A stretch of 64,000 nt of DNA from Megalobrama amblycephala. Lineage: Eukaryota > Chordata > Actinopteri > Cypriniformes > Xenocyprididae. Below, piece by piece: positions 36,892 through 47,867 of this stretch. The translations under genes were made by a program, and so were the position numbers. The notes under the pieces were generated by a model. It ran no database searches, was not told the origin of the DNA, and saw only the letters and a list, made by a program, of their open reading frames with translations. The stretch's first letter is position 1. The number at the start of each line of letters is the position of its first letter. The stretch is from the NCBI RefSeq assembly GCF_018812025.1, contig NC_063061.1, positions 8,053,415-8,117,414 on the forward strand. Reading direction: 5' to 3'.

Positions 36892-37833
36892 TAAGGACCA
36901 GATTTACTAACAGCTTGTGTCAGCGCAAACCCTCTTTTGGCGTTGACTACTGTCGAGATTTACTAAAGACACACAGTGCAAAATTAGCACTGAAAAGGTG
37001 TGGACTGAGTTATTTTTGTGCCTGACCTTATTGCATATGCATTTGTAGGAGTTTCCCTTTCAGACACAAAATTTATAGGAGGAGAGAATTTAAATGAATC
37101 ACGCAACACGATTTACTAATGTTTGCGCTAGTCAATCTACTGGTATTTGCTCCATCATTTAACGCCCAAAAAAAGCATGTCTTAACCCATTTTGTGACAT
37201 GGCTGCAATTGTTGCTGCTATAAGGAGACACCGCACAGCAGAGATCAGAGAGCACGTGGTAGAAGGGAGAAAATATTTTCCACTTGTTTTAATTTCTTTG
37301 GAATGCCAGAGGAAGGCGTTATCCGAACATATCGTTTGCCTAGTCATGTTGGCCTATATCAGGGGTAGGCAAGTTTGGTCCTAGAGAGCCGCTGTCCTGC
37401 AGAGTTTAGCTCCAACCCTGAAAAAAAACCTTCAGCTGCCTATAGCCTTAGTAATCCTGAAGAGCTTGATTAGCTTGTTCAGGTGTGTTTGATTAAGGTT
37501 GGAGCTAAACTTAGCAGGACAGCGGCTCTCTAGGACCGAACTATTGGCCTATGTATATGTGTACGTGTTTGTCAGATTACATGTAACAAGTTGCACCTGT
37601 GTCGACCTGCACCTGTTGAGCATCAGCTATGCTTATTTGCGACCCAACGCTAATTTGCGCTGCTCTTGTTAGATTGCATTGGTCATTATGTAAATGATTT
37701 GACTGTGCATGTGTTTTTAAATTTGTGCATTAGCAGAAGATCGCACAAAATTTGCCACTCCCATTGCCGCACTTGTGGAATCACATATGCCTACTCGCAC
37801 TAATTTGCCCCGTTTAGTAAATCTGGCCCTTAA
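36892..37833. mobile_element. Harbinger-like non-autonomous element with nested MITE
   Basis: Left GGACCAGATTTACTAA and right TTAGTAAATCTGGCCC are inverted ends, flanked by TAA/TTA as in 3-bp PIF/Harbinger duplications (superfamily inferred). A further element lies inside at about 37360-37550, with ends AGGCAAGTTTGGTCCTAGAG and CTCTAGGACCGAAC; its halves CCGCTGTCCTGCAGAG and AGCAGGACAGCGG face each other. Confidence 0.6.
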
Positions 37834-38334
37834 TGTTTAAAAAAAAATATGTGAACACCTCTTAATTATTATTAACTATTTGAATAGGTTGTACTGAATA
37901 ACTTAGTGACTTTAACATTTTCTCACATTAATGTATTTGGTTATCCAAACTGTTATAAACTGTTATAACACTGTTATTCCCACTGTGAATTACAGGTTTA
38001 GAGAAATATGGAAGGTAAAATAGTTTTTCTCTATTTGCAGGTATCCAATAAGCGAACAATACAACAAGGTGTGTTCAGCCCTGGTTTCCAAATACCAGTT
38101 CTTAAAAAACAAGACTGGAAGAGGGTGTAAGAACATGTCAAAGAGCCCTGCAGGAAACAGGTTATTTCACCAAGGGTCCAACAGACTTGTGACACTAAAA
38201 ATACAGCAAGCATTGTAGATGTTCATATGCCAAATGAAGTGACACCTTTCCACTTACATACCTAATAATATATATATAAACTGCAGGGCTCTTTGACATG
38301 TTCTTACGTGTTCTTAATGGGTCATTAATGCATC

Positions 38335-38462
38335 TTTAAGTAAAGGTTCCAATTAGAAACTTTTCAAAAAGGTTAAAAAATGAACCTATAAGGATCCCCA
38401 CAGTTGCAGTCGCCAGGAACCTCAAAAGGTTCATTTTTTAACCTTTTCTTCAGAGTGTTTCA
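38335..38462. repeat. Small foldback MITE
   Basis: AAAAGGTTAAAAAATGAACC and its complement AGGTTCATTTTTTAACC face each other across about 55 bp. A related AAAGGTTCT/GAACC element is at 50188-50350. Confidence 0.55.
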
Positions 38463-39110
38463 GTGTTGAGGGGATCACATTACAAGTTACGTAATCAGAT
38501 TTACTTTTAAAAATTACAACCAAGAAATCTGAGTTACACTAAGTAACACAAATTTGTGTATTTGCATTTGCTTCAACCTGAGGCTTATTCATTTGACTTT
38601 TGGTATGAAAGGGCCTTTACATTTTTTTCCGTTGTTGTTGACATTAAAAAATAAGCAAGCAAGCCCAGCCCAGGTGAGGAAAAGTAACACAAAAGTAACA
38701 TAGCTCATTGCTTTCCTAAAAAAAAGTCATTAAGTAATGCAACTTTTTAGGAAGTAATGTAATATTGTAAAGTTACATTTAAAAGTATCTTTAGCAGACA
38801 GGGTGGATAAAATGGGCTGTAAATTCTTGTTTGGGGGAGAAAATTGATAACAATTGTTTTAAAACTGTGTCAGTCTCTTTCATTTCTAGTCTGTGCCAGT
38901 GAAGAAAGTAAATACTGGCTCAATTGGATAATTATATAAAGGATATTCTCAATAAAATAAAGGCCCAAATTTTAATAACTACTGGAATAAAGTCTGTGTT
39001 TATAATAAATTTTCCCTAAATGTTATAAAGTTCCTTTATGTAATAATCTCTGTTCCTAAATGTGATAAAGGCCAGATATGTAATATATTTTGGCTTTTGG
39101 CACAATTTGT

Positions 39111-39113
<3 letters not shown>

Positions 39114-39201
<88 letters not shown>

Positions 39202-39224
39202 TGGTCTAAAAGGACTTGAATTTA

Positions 39225-39315
<91 letters not shown>
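39114..39315. repeat. Paired (AC)n and (GT)n arrays forming an inverted repeat
   Basis: AC run at 39114-39198 (85 bp), 30 bp of unique DNA, then GT run at 39229-39315 (87 bp). The two are reverse complements of each other. Confidence 0.97.
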
Positions 39316-39316
<1 letters not shown>

Positions 39317-39399
39317 CCAGAACCAGAGTTTGTTGAATACTTACAGACCACTAGATGGCAGTAAAGCAATGATCTAATGAAGTAAGAAGAAGCAATTGG

Positions 39400-41000
39400 T
39401 GATTTCTTTTCTTTTCTTTTTTTCTTTTTTTTTTTTCTTCTTATTTGTTTTGTAGAATTACAAATACAGTAAGGGGTACATTAAATAAACATAGAAAATA
39501 AAACAGTGACAAAATCAAAAGATAGAAAAAAGTTATAAATATTAAAATATTTACAAATAGATGTTTACATTTTACAGCTTTCTTATTTTTCAAACATAAT
39601 ATTGTTTTTAGGTATTGTTGAACTTCTGTCTTTAAAATGAAAAAAGGGCTTATTTTCCCCAAATTTACATTTATGAATATTAAATTTAGTTAAAAGAAGT
39701 AGCAGATTAATTAAATAATATTCCTTATGATAAGTCATAGAACAAAACAAAACAAAAAAAAAAAACAAAAAAAAACAAATAAAACATTTTCAAAACACAG
39801 CTGAAAGCTAGGCAGAAATTCGACCAAATCAAACTGAATGAGGACAACTCCAAAATGAATGAAAGCACATTTCTGCATGCAAACCATAAAATGTACAAAA
39901 TATTAATATAATATATTTTATAATATAATAATAAATATAATTATATATAAATATATAAATTATATAAATATAATTGCAAGTCATTTAAATTTATTTGTAA
40001 TTAAATATTTAATTTATAAAATAACTATAATATATTATTAGAAAGTTTCCTAATTTTACTCCACAACAGACCATAAATACATGTAGCCATTCAAAAATGA
40101 TATAAACAGCAGGGCTGGAGACAATATGCCTTTGAAACAAAGCCTGGACACAACGATTATTATTCCTAACGAAGGAAAGAAACAGATACAACCAACTACA
40201 GTATCTTTGAATAAACAGAGAGCTCAGGACAGGTATTTTTAAGAAGCCAGAGGAGACAGCATCCATAACTACTGCATAATCTTTAGAAGTGACTGGAATT
40301 TATATTTAGAGAGAAATTCAGAATACATCAACATAAGTCCTGCATTGTTAAAAAGTTAGCTCACCAAAACTATATCTTTACAAAACCATTTCTCAAGAAA
40401 TAAAGAAAAAGATTCAAACAAAATTTATTTATTATTCCAGATAAAACACCTTTGGTGAGAAGTTAAATTCTAAGAAAGAAGCATCTGTTTGTGAAAGTTT
40501 GATTATGTTGTAGTCACAGAGCAACAGGAATTGAAGACCACCAACCTGTGAAAAGATAAAGTGAGGCATAATATAGATAGCCTATGTTTTTTTAAGAAAT
40601 GCTTAATCTAATTAACTTTGAAGGTGTGATTAAGGGTGGTAAAATCTAAGATGTTCAGACCTCCATTTTCAGATGAGTTCGTTTGCATATGTAAATCTTG
40701 AGATGTCCTCTGCCTTTGTTATCAGTATTTTTTGTATTCTTTGTCTTATCAATAATATTAAACTTGGCACCTTTCCACTTCATTCTTACTACTTTATACC
40801 TAAATTGTGATTTCATCTTTAATGGCTAGATTAATGGAAGATTACAATTGTTAAGAGACAATAATTGACACTTATTAATATTCAGGTAAAGCCCTGAAGC
40901 TTTGGAGATTAGCTAAAGGTAAATAAAAAAAAAAAGCTCATTAGACAAACTCAATTTAATCGAGTGCAGGATTTCCATCCAATAAATATGTGTAGCCTTA
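39400..41000 (-). pseudogene. L1/Tx1-like LINE, C-terminal part of ORF2, degraded
   Basis: Read on the - strand, scattered frames give IIDKTKNTKNT (from about 40740), GGLNILDFTTLNHTFK (from about 40665), FHKQMLLS and IWNNK, then TKFNIHKCKFGENKPFF and NKKAVKCKHLF near 39560-39700. These follow the order seen in the C-terminal half of fish Tx1-type L1 ORF2. Many stops and frameshifts. The A-rich run on the - strand at 39405-39440 would be the 3' tail. The catalytic YADD region is absent. Confidence 0.6.
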
Positions 41001-41308
41001 ACTCATAAAAGACAGACTGAAATGTAATTAAGTTGGGCGATGTGTATGAGTATATGAAGATGAGGAGTCCAAGCCCTGACCTTGAAACACTGACCTGTGA
41101 GATTCAAAGTGCAGTTCCTGTGATGCCCATGAGAGGGTGGACAAAAGGATCTGATGAATAACGGTGTCCAGTTGTGTCAGTCTGTGGAAAGCCTATCAAT
41201 AAATAACAGTCATTTATCAGTATATTTATCATCAATGTAGTAAAACTAAAAAGGAAAGGTTTAAACATTCATGCTTTTTTTGTGTGGAGGGCTTTGTGTC
41301 TACCACAT

Positions 41309-42225
41309 TCACAATCCTAAAATTAAGAATAAGAAAGTATTATTACTCTTGTGATACAGCCACAGCCACCAGGGAATACCTGTTTCAATTAAAGGGTGTA
41401 CATGGTCTGCAACAATGCTTAGGTAGGTGGTACGTGTCAAAGTAACATCCACATGGATGGCAGGACCCAAGGTTTCCCAGTAGAACATTGTCCAAAGCAT
41501 CAGACTGTCTCCGCCGGCTTGCCTTCTTCCCATAGTGCATCCTGGTGCCATGTGTTCCCCAGGTAAGAGACGCACACGCACCCGGCCATCCACGTGATGT
41601 AAAAGAAAATGTGATTCATCAGACCAGGCCACCTTCTTCCATTGCTCCGTGGTCCAGTTCTGATGCTCACGTGTCACTGTTGGCACTTTCGGCGGTGGAC
41701 AGGGGTCAGCATGGGCACCCTGACAGGTCTGCAGCTCCATACGCAACAAACTGAGATGCACTGTGTATTCTGACACCTTTCTATCAGAACCAGCATTAAC
41801 TTCTTGAGCAGTGTGAGCTCCAGTAGCTCGTCTGTTGGATCGGACCACACGGGCCAGCCTTCGCTCCCCACGTGCATCAATGAGCCTTGGCCGCCCATGA
41901 CCCTGTCGCTGGTTCACCACTGTTCCTTCCTTGGAGCGCTTTTGATAGATACTGACCACTGCAGACCGGGAACACCCCACAAGAGCTGCAGTTTTGGAGA
42001 TGCTCTGACCCAGTCGTCTAGTCATCACAATTTGTCCCTTGTCAAACTCACTCCAATCCTTACGCTTGCCCATTTTTCCTGCTTCTAACACATCAACTTT
42101 GAGGACAAAATGTTCACTTACTGCCTAAAATATCCCACACACTAACAGGTGCCATGATGAAGAGATAATCAGTGTTATTCACTTCAACTGTCAGTGCTCA
42201 TAATGTTATGCCTGATCTGTGTATA
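41309..42225 (-). pseudogene. Tc1-like transposase, 3' truncated
   Basis: A 260-codon frame (42091 to 41309) starts [20 protein letters not shown] a few codons in. The paired helix-turn-helix domain follows, including [20 protein letters not shown] and [38 protein letters not shown] holds the first catalytic aspartate. The frame runs to [16 protein letters not shown] and then leaves the family: the second aspartate and the glutamate are lost. The element end ATGTTATGCCTGATCTG lies at about 42205-42222, only on this side. A relatively young but dead copy. Confidence 0.85.
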
Positions 42226-43775
42226 TTGACACCCTTGGCAAATATGAACAAAGAAGCCTGTAAAAATAAATCTGCATTGTTAATCCTTTTCGATCTTTCA
42301 TTCAAAAAATTCACAAAAATCTAACCTTTCATTGAAGTAAAAGAATTGAAAATGTGGGGAAAATCTCTTTATTGGCACCCTTTTATTCAATACTTTTTTC
42401 AGCCTCCTTTTGCCAAGATAACAGCTCTGAGTTTTCACCTATAATGCCTGATGAGTTTGAAGAACACCTGACAAGAGATCAGAGACCATTCCTCCATGCA
42501 GAATCTCTACAGATCCTTCAGATTCCCAGATCCATTTTGGTGCTTCTTCTCTTCAGTTCACTCCACTCATTTTCTTTAGGATTCAGGTCAGGGAACTGGG
42601 ATGGCAATGGAAGAAGCTTCATTTTGTGCTCAGTGACACATTTTTGCTTTGATTTTGATGTTTGTTTTGGAACATTGTCTTGATGGATGATCCAACCACG
42701 GCCCATTATTGGATTTCTAGCAGAAGCGGTCAGGTTAAGATTTTTTATCTGTTTATCTGATGCCATGTATCTGAACAAGATGTCCAGGACCTCCAGCAGA
42801 AAAATAGGCCCACAACATTAAAGATCCAGCAGTATATTTAACCGTGGACATGGGGTACTTTTTATCCATGTGTGCACCAAATCCATCTGGTGGGTTTGCT
42901 GCCAAAAAAACTGTTTTTTAGTTTCATCTGACCATAGAAGCCGGTCCCGTTTGAAGTTCCAGTCTTGTCTGACAACTGAATATGCTGGAGATTGTTTCTG
43001 GATGAGAGCAGAGTATTTTTCTTGAAACCCTCCTGAACAACATGTGGGGATGTAGGTGCTGTTTGATCATTTTTTAGGTTTTCTCAGACTCAAGACACAG
43101 CTAACTTTCTGCAATTCTCCAGCTGTGATCCTTGGAGAGTCTTTGTCCATTCAAACTCTCCTCCTCACCGCGCATTAGGATGATTTAGACACAAGTCCTC
43201 TTCCAGGCAGATTCGTAACATTTTTAGTTAATTGGAACTTCTTAATTATTGCCCTGATAGTGGAAATGGGGATTTTCAATGCTTTAGCTATAGCTATTTT
43301 CTTACAGACATTTTCTATTTTGTGAAGCTCAACAATCTTTTGCTGCACATCAGAAATATATTCTTTGGTTTTACTCATTGTGATGAATGATTAAGTGAAT
43401 TTGGCCTTTGTGTTTCCTCATGTTTATATTCCTGTGGAAATAGGAAGTCATGGCTGGACAATTTCATGTTCATGATCACCCTGATGTGTTAAAAAATGTA
43501 AATTTGAATGGGAATATACTTCAGAGATATTTTACTATTTTACTACATAAAAAATTCTAGGGGTGCCAATAATTGTGGCCAATGTGTGTTGGAGAAGAAC
43601 ATTTATTTCATAATGTGATTTCCCCCACTTTCAATTCTTTTCCCTCAATGAATGGTTAGAATTTTTCTAATTTTATGAATTAAAGATTCAAAAGGATAAA
43701 CAATGCAGATTTATTTTGACAGTCATCTTTGATCATATTTACCAAGGGTGCCAATAATTCTGACCACAGCAGTAT
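42226..43775 (-). pseudogene. Second Tc1-like transposon, near full length but dead
   Basis: Ends TGACACCCTTGGCAAATATG at the left and CATATTTACCAAGGGTGCCA near the right are inverted repeats about 1.5 kb apart. On the - strand, 43175-43378 encodes a start MSKTKEYISDVQQKIVELH and a helix-turn-helix (ALKIPISTIRAIIKKF). 42518-42778 encodes IHQDNVPKQTSKSKQKCV and PDLNPKENEWSELKRR, the catalytic C-terminus. The middle is frameshifted. It abuts the previous Tc1 relic directly. Confidence 0.82.
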
Positions 43776-44029
43776 TTGGACAATTAATCAGTTTGACAGC
43801 ACTAATATATAAACTATATAAAGGGTATCCAAATAATATTTTAGGTCTTTACAGAAATGATAAAATAGGGGCTGTATAGACAAAACTGTACAAAACCTAG
43901 CAAGAAAAGTAAATCGATTCAACATTTCTTTCTCACCAGATGACCAATAAGCCATTATACAAGGCTCATTTGCGTAATATGCGTATTGGCTATGGCTATG
44001 TGTAACAGAAAAATTGTTGAAACAAAGGG

Positions 44030-44290
44030 TGCTGGAATGTGTACGTCTGAGGTCAGCGTCCAGGTCAAGAGTACTGTAGGTGCTGATGTGGGAATGGCCG
44101 CTCTGGCTCCGGGTCTTGACCTGGGCATGTGTGTCTGAGCAGAAAGTGAGCAGAATGGTGCTGATGTGCAGTGTGAGGGCTGGTGTCAGCTCAACACCTC
44201 CTCAGATAAGATCAGAGGTGTGAGGAGCGCATGAGGGAACAGGGTCACTAGACGGTCGTTGCTTAATGCAATCCTGGTCTGTTAACCTTT
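44030..44290. repeat. Local duplicated unit, copy A
   Basis: Shares TGTAGGTGCTGATGTGGGAA, CTCAACACCTCCTCAGATAA and CAGGGTCACT with copies B-D. It has lost the terminal motif found in the others. A direct AGGTCA pair lies near 44053-44070. Confidence 0.7.
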
Positions 44291-44559
44291 TATACATAAG
44301 TATTGATGCAATCATGATGACTCAAGCTACAAAGATCAATGAGTTTATCTTGCTTTGCACCATATATATTTCTCTGCTACAACCAGCCAAGGCAGAGGAG
44401 CATCAATAGAGTCAAATCTAGAAGAATTTATTATACTGCATTTCAGAGCAGGGACTGTATTGTAAGCAATAAATTCATAGTGTTAAGTACTCAATTAACT
44501 GCTCAAAAATAGATAATGAAAATAGTTTAGAAAATAGATTCACTGGATTTGTTTTGACA

Positions 44560-44890
44560 AAAATACAGTAAAAACGGTAATATTGTAAAATACGGTAATA
44601 ATGTAAAATATGTTTTCAATTTTATAAGTGAAATTAATCCCTGTGATGGTAAAGCTGAATTTTCAGCATCATTACTCCAGTCTTCTGTGAGAATGATCCT
44701 TCAGAAATCATTATTAGAATGATTTCTGAAGGATCATGTGACACTGAAGACTGGAGTAATGGAAACAGACGAGTCAAAAAGAAAACCAGTTCTTTAAATT
44801 GTAAAAATACCTCACAATATTACTGTTTTAACTGTATTTTTGTCAAAATAAATGCAGCCTTCTGTACATTTATTCTAAATAATAAAGCCA
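44560..44890. repeat. Dispersed GGATCATGTGACACTGAAG repeat with foldback
   Basis: A left inverted copy (GAATTTTCAGCATCATTACT then CCAGTCTTC) faces GAAGGATCATGTGACACTGA then AGACTGGAGTAATGG at 44726. The facing copies meet around 44705-44715. Same family as 1555-1835. Confidence 0.65.
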
Positions 44891-44924
44891 GTTTGAGACA
44901 GTGTGTGTATGCTTCTAAATTGTT

Positions 44925-45945
44925 GTTGGTTGAAGCAGGGTTGGTGTTTATTCATGTGAAGGTGCTGATGTGGGAACAGTGATGCAGGTTCTGGAACATT
45001 TACTGTGTGTGTATCTGGGTGCCAATGGAGCGGGTGAGAGAAGTGTGCTCACTGAGGTGTGAGGCCTGGTGTCGTCCACACACACCTCCTCAGATGAAAC
45101 CAGAGGTGTGATGAATGACGGGGTCACTGGAATGAACATCGCTGGACACTTTGACCCTGAGCGGAGGTCAGCCTTATGAAGGATGATCAGGTAAACAGTG
45201 GTTAACATTTAATGATAATCTCAAAATGTCATCCAGGTGCCATCATCATTTATTCAGCATCATGTCATCCCAAATCCATATAACTTTTTTTCCTTCTTTC
45301 CGTGGAACACAAAAGTATCAAAAGTATCTTCTATAGAAGTAGTCCACATGACCCAGTAGCCCCTCACTGCAGAACACACGAGATCCAGTGGGCGGAGACG
45401 GGTAGGGGTATGTAAAGTGGGAGGAGTTGGATCTAGATCCAGACTTGTGTGACAAGATTTTTTATAAGGAACAGACAGAATTGTACTTTTATTCTCTTAA
45501 AACCTTCTCCTCAAACATATAGCTTTAAAGTTTTGCTTCCAAATCTGTTATATCAGTATGGAAGCTTTTTTCTGCCACTGAATAATAATAAAAATAATAA
45601 CAATAATAGGCCTAATAATAATAATAATAATAAAAGGTAGGCTAATTGCAACTTTTTATCTCACAATTCTGACTTTTTCTTGCAACTGCAAATTTACATC
45701 TTGCAATTCTGACTTTTGTATTTGAGAGATATATTTTTACGAGACATAGAATTTACCTTTTGACTTTTTTCTCACAATTACAAGTTTATATCTCGCAATT
45801 CAGACTTTATTTCTCAGAGTTTACATCTCACAATACTTTTTGTCTCAGAATTGCGAGATGTAAATGCACAATTGTGAGAAAAAAGTACGAATTGTGAGAT
45901 AAAAAGTCGTAATTACCTTTTGTATTTTTTAATGGCACCGGCTAT
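44925..45945. repeat. Local duplicated unit, copy B, with foldback element
   Basis: 44930-45175 is the core unit. After a linker with AAGTAGTCC and CCAGACTTGTGTGA comes a foldback element (about 45558-45945) starting TATGGAAGCTTTTTTCTGCC. Its interior repeats TCACAATTCTGACTTTT-like phrases in both orientations. Unit C has the same order. Confidence 0.7.
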
Positions 45946-46523
45946 ATACACTAAGTGACAATAGCAGCATTTTCTCAGCGATATGCTGTTTACACTAGGT
46001 GAAAATAATGATAGATTCTATTTCCACCATGTAATGGTATCAGTTCTTTGCAATAAGAGTAAATAGTAATTAGATGCTATCTTTACTTTATATTGACAGA
46101 TACTATTTGAACCTCAGTATTTTTGTACATTAACAGGATGCAATAATATCATAGAGTGTAAATGATTATATTTATTAAAATTATTAAATACTGCCTTATT
46201 GGGAGAATAAAAACCCTCCCTACACCTTCCCCTTCCCCTACCCGATAAACACTTTTAATATTATTAAACACTCGTTTCCACTTTTAGAACATTATTTTCA
46301 TTTTTATTGAAAATAAATGCGAAAGGTGGATTCGAACCCACGTTGATTGGGTAAAAGCCAAATCTGCAAGCTTTACTCGCTACTGCTGCACCACTGAAGA
46401 TGATGAATTTTGTGTGTCGTTTTTAAAACTTGAGTGGCCCAACCAGACATTAGTGGGCAGAGCTAGTGTAAATAGTGTTTGCCAACAAGGGACACTATTT
46501 TCACTTAGTGTAAATAGACACTC
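45946..46523. mobile_element. Inverted-repeat element containing tRNA-like sequence
   Basis: Ends TACACTAAGTGACAATAG and TATTTTCACTTAGTGTAAAT are imperfect inverted repeats. On the - strand, 46318-46400 reads AGTGGTGCAGCAGTAGCGAG and later CGTGGGTTCGAATCCACC, like polymerase III A and B boxes of a tRNA. The pairing I can trace is too poor for a functional tRNA. Confidence 0.55.
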
Positions 46524-46692
46524 CGTTTTTTATCCCGTGGTTGTGTTACAAGACACATAAAAAACATTGATCTTTGATGTCACTGATGTCAGCAAGTATG
46601 AATATCTCTTGTCACCAGACTTTTGGATGAACCATTCCATTTCGAGCCTTTCTGCAGATGGCTAAAAAAAAAAAATCTGACTAAAAACTAAA

Positions 46693-47158
46693 CTACCCTT
46701 ACAAAAAAGAATACTTCAAGTTCATTTTATGAAGTACTTAAGTAATGTTCAAGTATATTTTTAAGTATACTAATATCAATGTACTAGTAATAAACTTACT
46801 ATTTCAGTACTGCTTGAAACTATAAATTGGCCCACATTTTAGTATATAAAAAAGTATACGTTTAAGTGTAACAGTAGTGCACAACTAGTTCACAACTATG
46901 TTTCTCATTTGTACTGCATCTGTACAAGTGAACTTATAAGTATACTAGTAGTTTACTATTTTAATACTTGTACATTTTTTTAGTTTATGAATGTACACTT
47001 TGAAGCGTACTTTCAGTAAACTACTAGTTTAGTGTTTTTACTGCAAGTATACTAAAGTTTTCTTTTAGTGAACATAACATCATACTTATAGTTTACTATA
47101 CTATTTTTGCACTTTAAGTATACTACGATGTTCCTATTTAGGTATTAATTTTTTATAC
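46693..47158. mobile_element. Second AAGTATACTT-rich element, 3' truncated
   Basis: Begins CTACCCTTACAAAAAAG and tracks the left arm of 11458-14825, including the site where the retrotransposon sits in that copy. It stops where a TTAA-flanked element begins at 47159. Confidence 0.7.
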
Positions 47159-47806
47159 TTAAAGCTGCAGTCCGCGATTTTTCCTCTTTGTCGCCATCTC
47201 TTGTTTGAAACCTGCAATTGCAGTCATATGCGGAACAGTTATCTGTACGTGCGTTGTGCCTCGGCACAGCTCGTCATCGCGGATGAATCTAATGTTTGCT
47301 GTCAGTCACCGCACCGGTGTGGATACTGAACTTCAGAATCACAGATTCTACGTCTTGAAATTATGACCATTATAAGAATTTTCACTGGAAAATATCGTCT
47401 GAACAAGTAAGTAACATGTCTGCCACTCTTGTTCTGACCAACTGAGGAAAAAAGCATTAGGCCTACAATAAATCACGCTGCCAATGATGATTAAATCTAA
47501 CGATCGCTTAGCTCGGATCACGTCAAACCGTGCAAATTATTATTACTGCATATTGTTCTCAAATTGTTAATGTTAACAACATCAGCATTGCGTGACTGCG
47601 TATTTAGTGTGTATTAGCGTTACCTGTAGATTTCAATTTCTGTAGCCACTCCACAGTCCAAAGTCTTTTGCTTTTTGGCTACGGGTAAATCTCCAGTTGT
47701 CACTGATGATTGTCATTTGGACCTTTCTGGATTACAATCCGCCATCAAAATGATGGGGGGGTGGGTAATTTCATGGGATAATTTTCATTTTTCATTATCC
47801 CTTTAA
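47159..47806. mobile_element. TTAA-flanked element with AAGCTGCAGTCCGCG left end
   Basis: TTAA at 47159-47162 and 47803-47806. The left end AAGCTGCAGTCCGCGATT and right end CATTTTTCATTATCCCTT are not inverted copies; the right end looks like a shortened Angel-type end, so the unit may be a hybrid like 24639-25772. Confidence 0.5.
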
Positions 47807-47867
47807 ATAGACTTTTTGAGCAGAATGAGCGCCTCCTGTTGGAGATCTTTCTTATCTTCCACTACAT

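Noticed and set aside
39016..39369. Frames encoding poly(Thr-His) or poly(Cys-Val)
   Set aside because: Translations of the AC/GT microsatellites only.
45449..45640. Asn-rich frame
   Set aside because: Arises from an AAT/AAC microsatellite next to a foldback element.
46310..46400. tRNA gene on the minus strand
   Set aside because: A- and B-box-like motifs are present but acceptor and anticodon stems do not pair convincingly.
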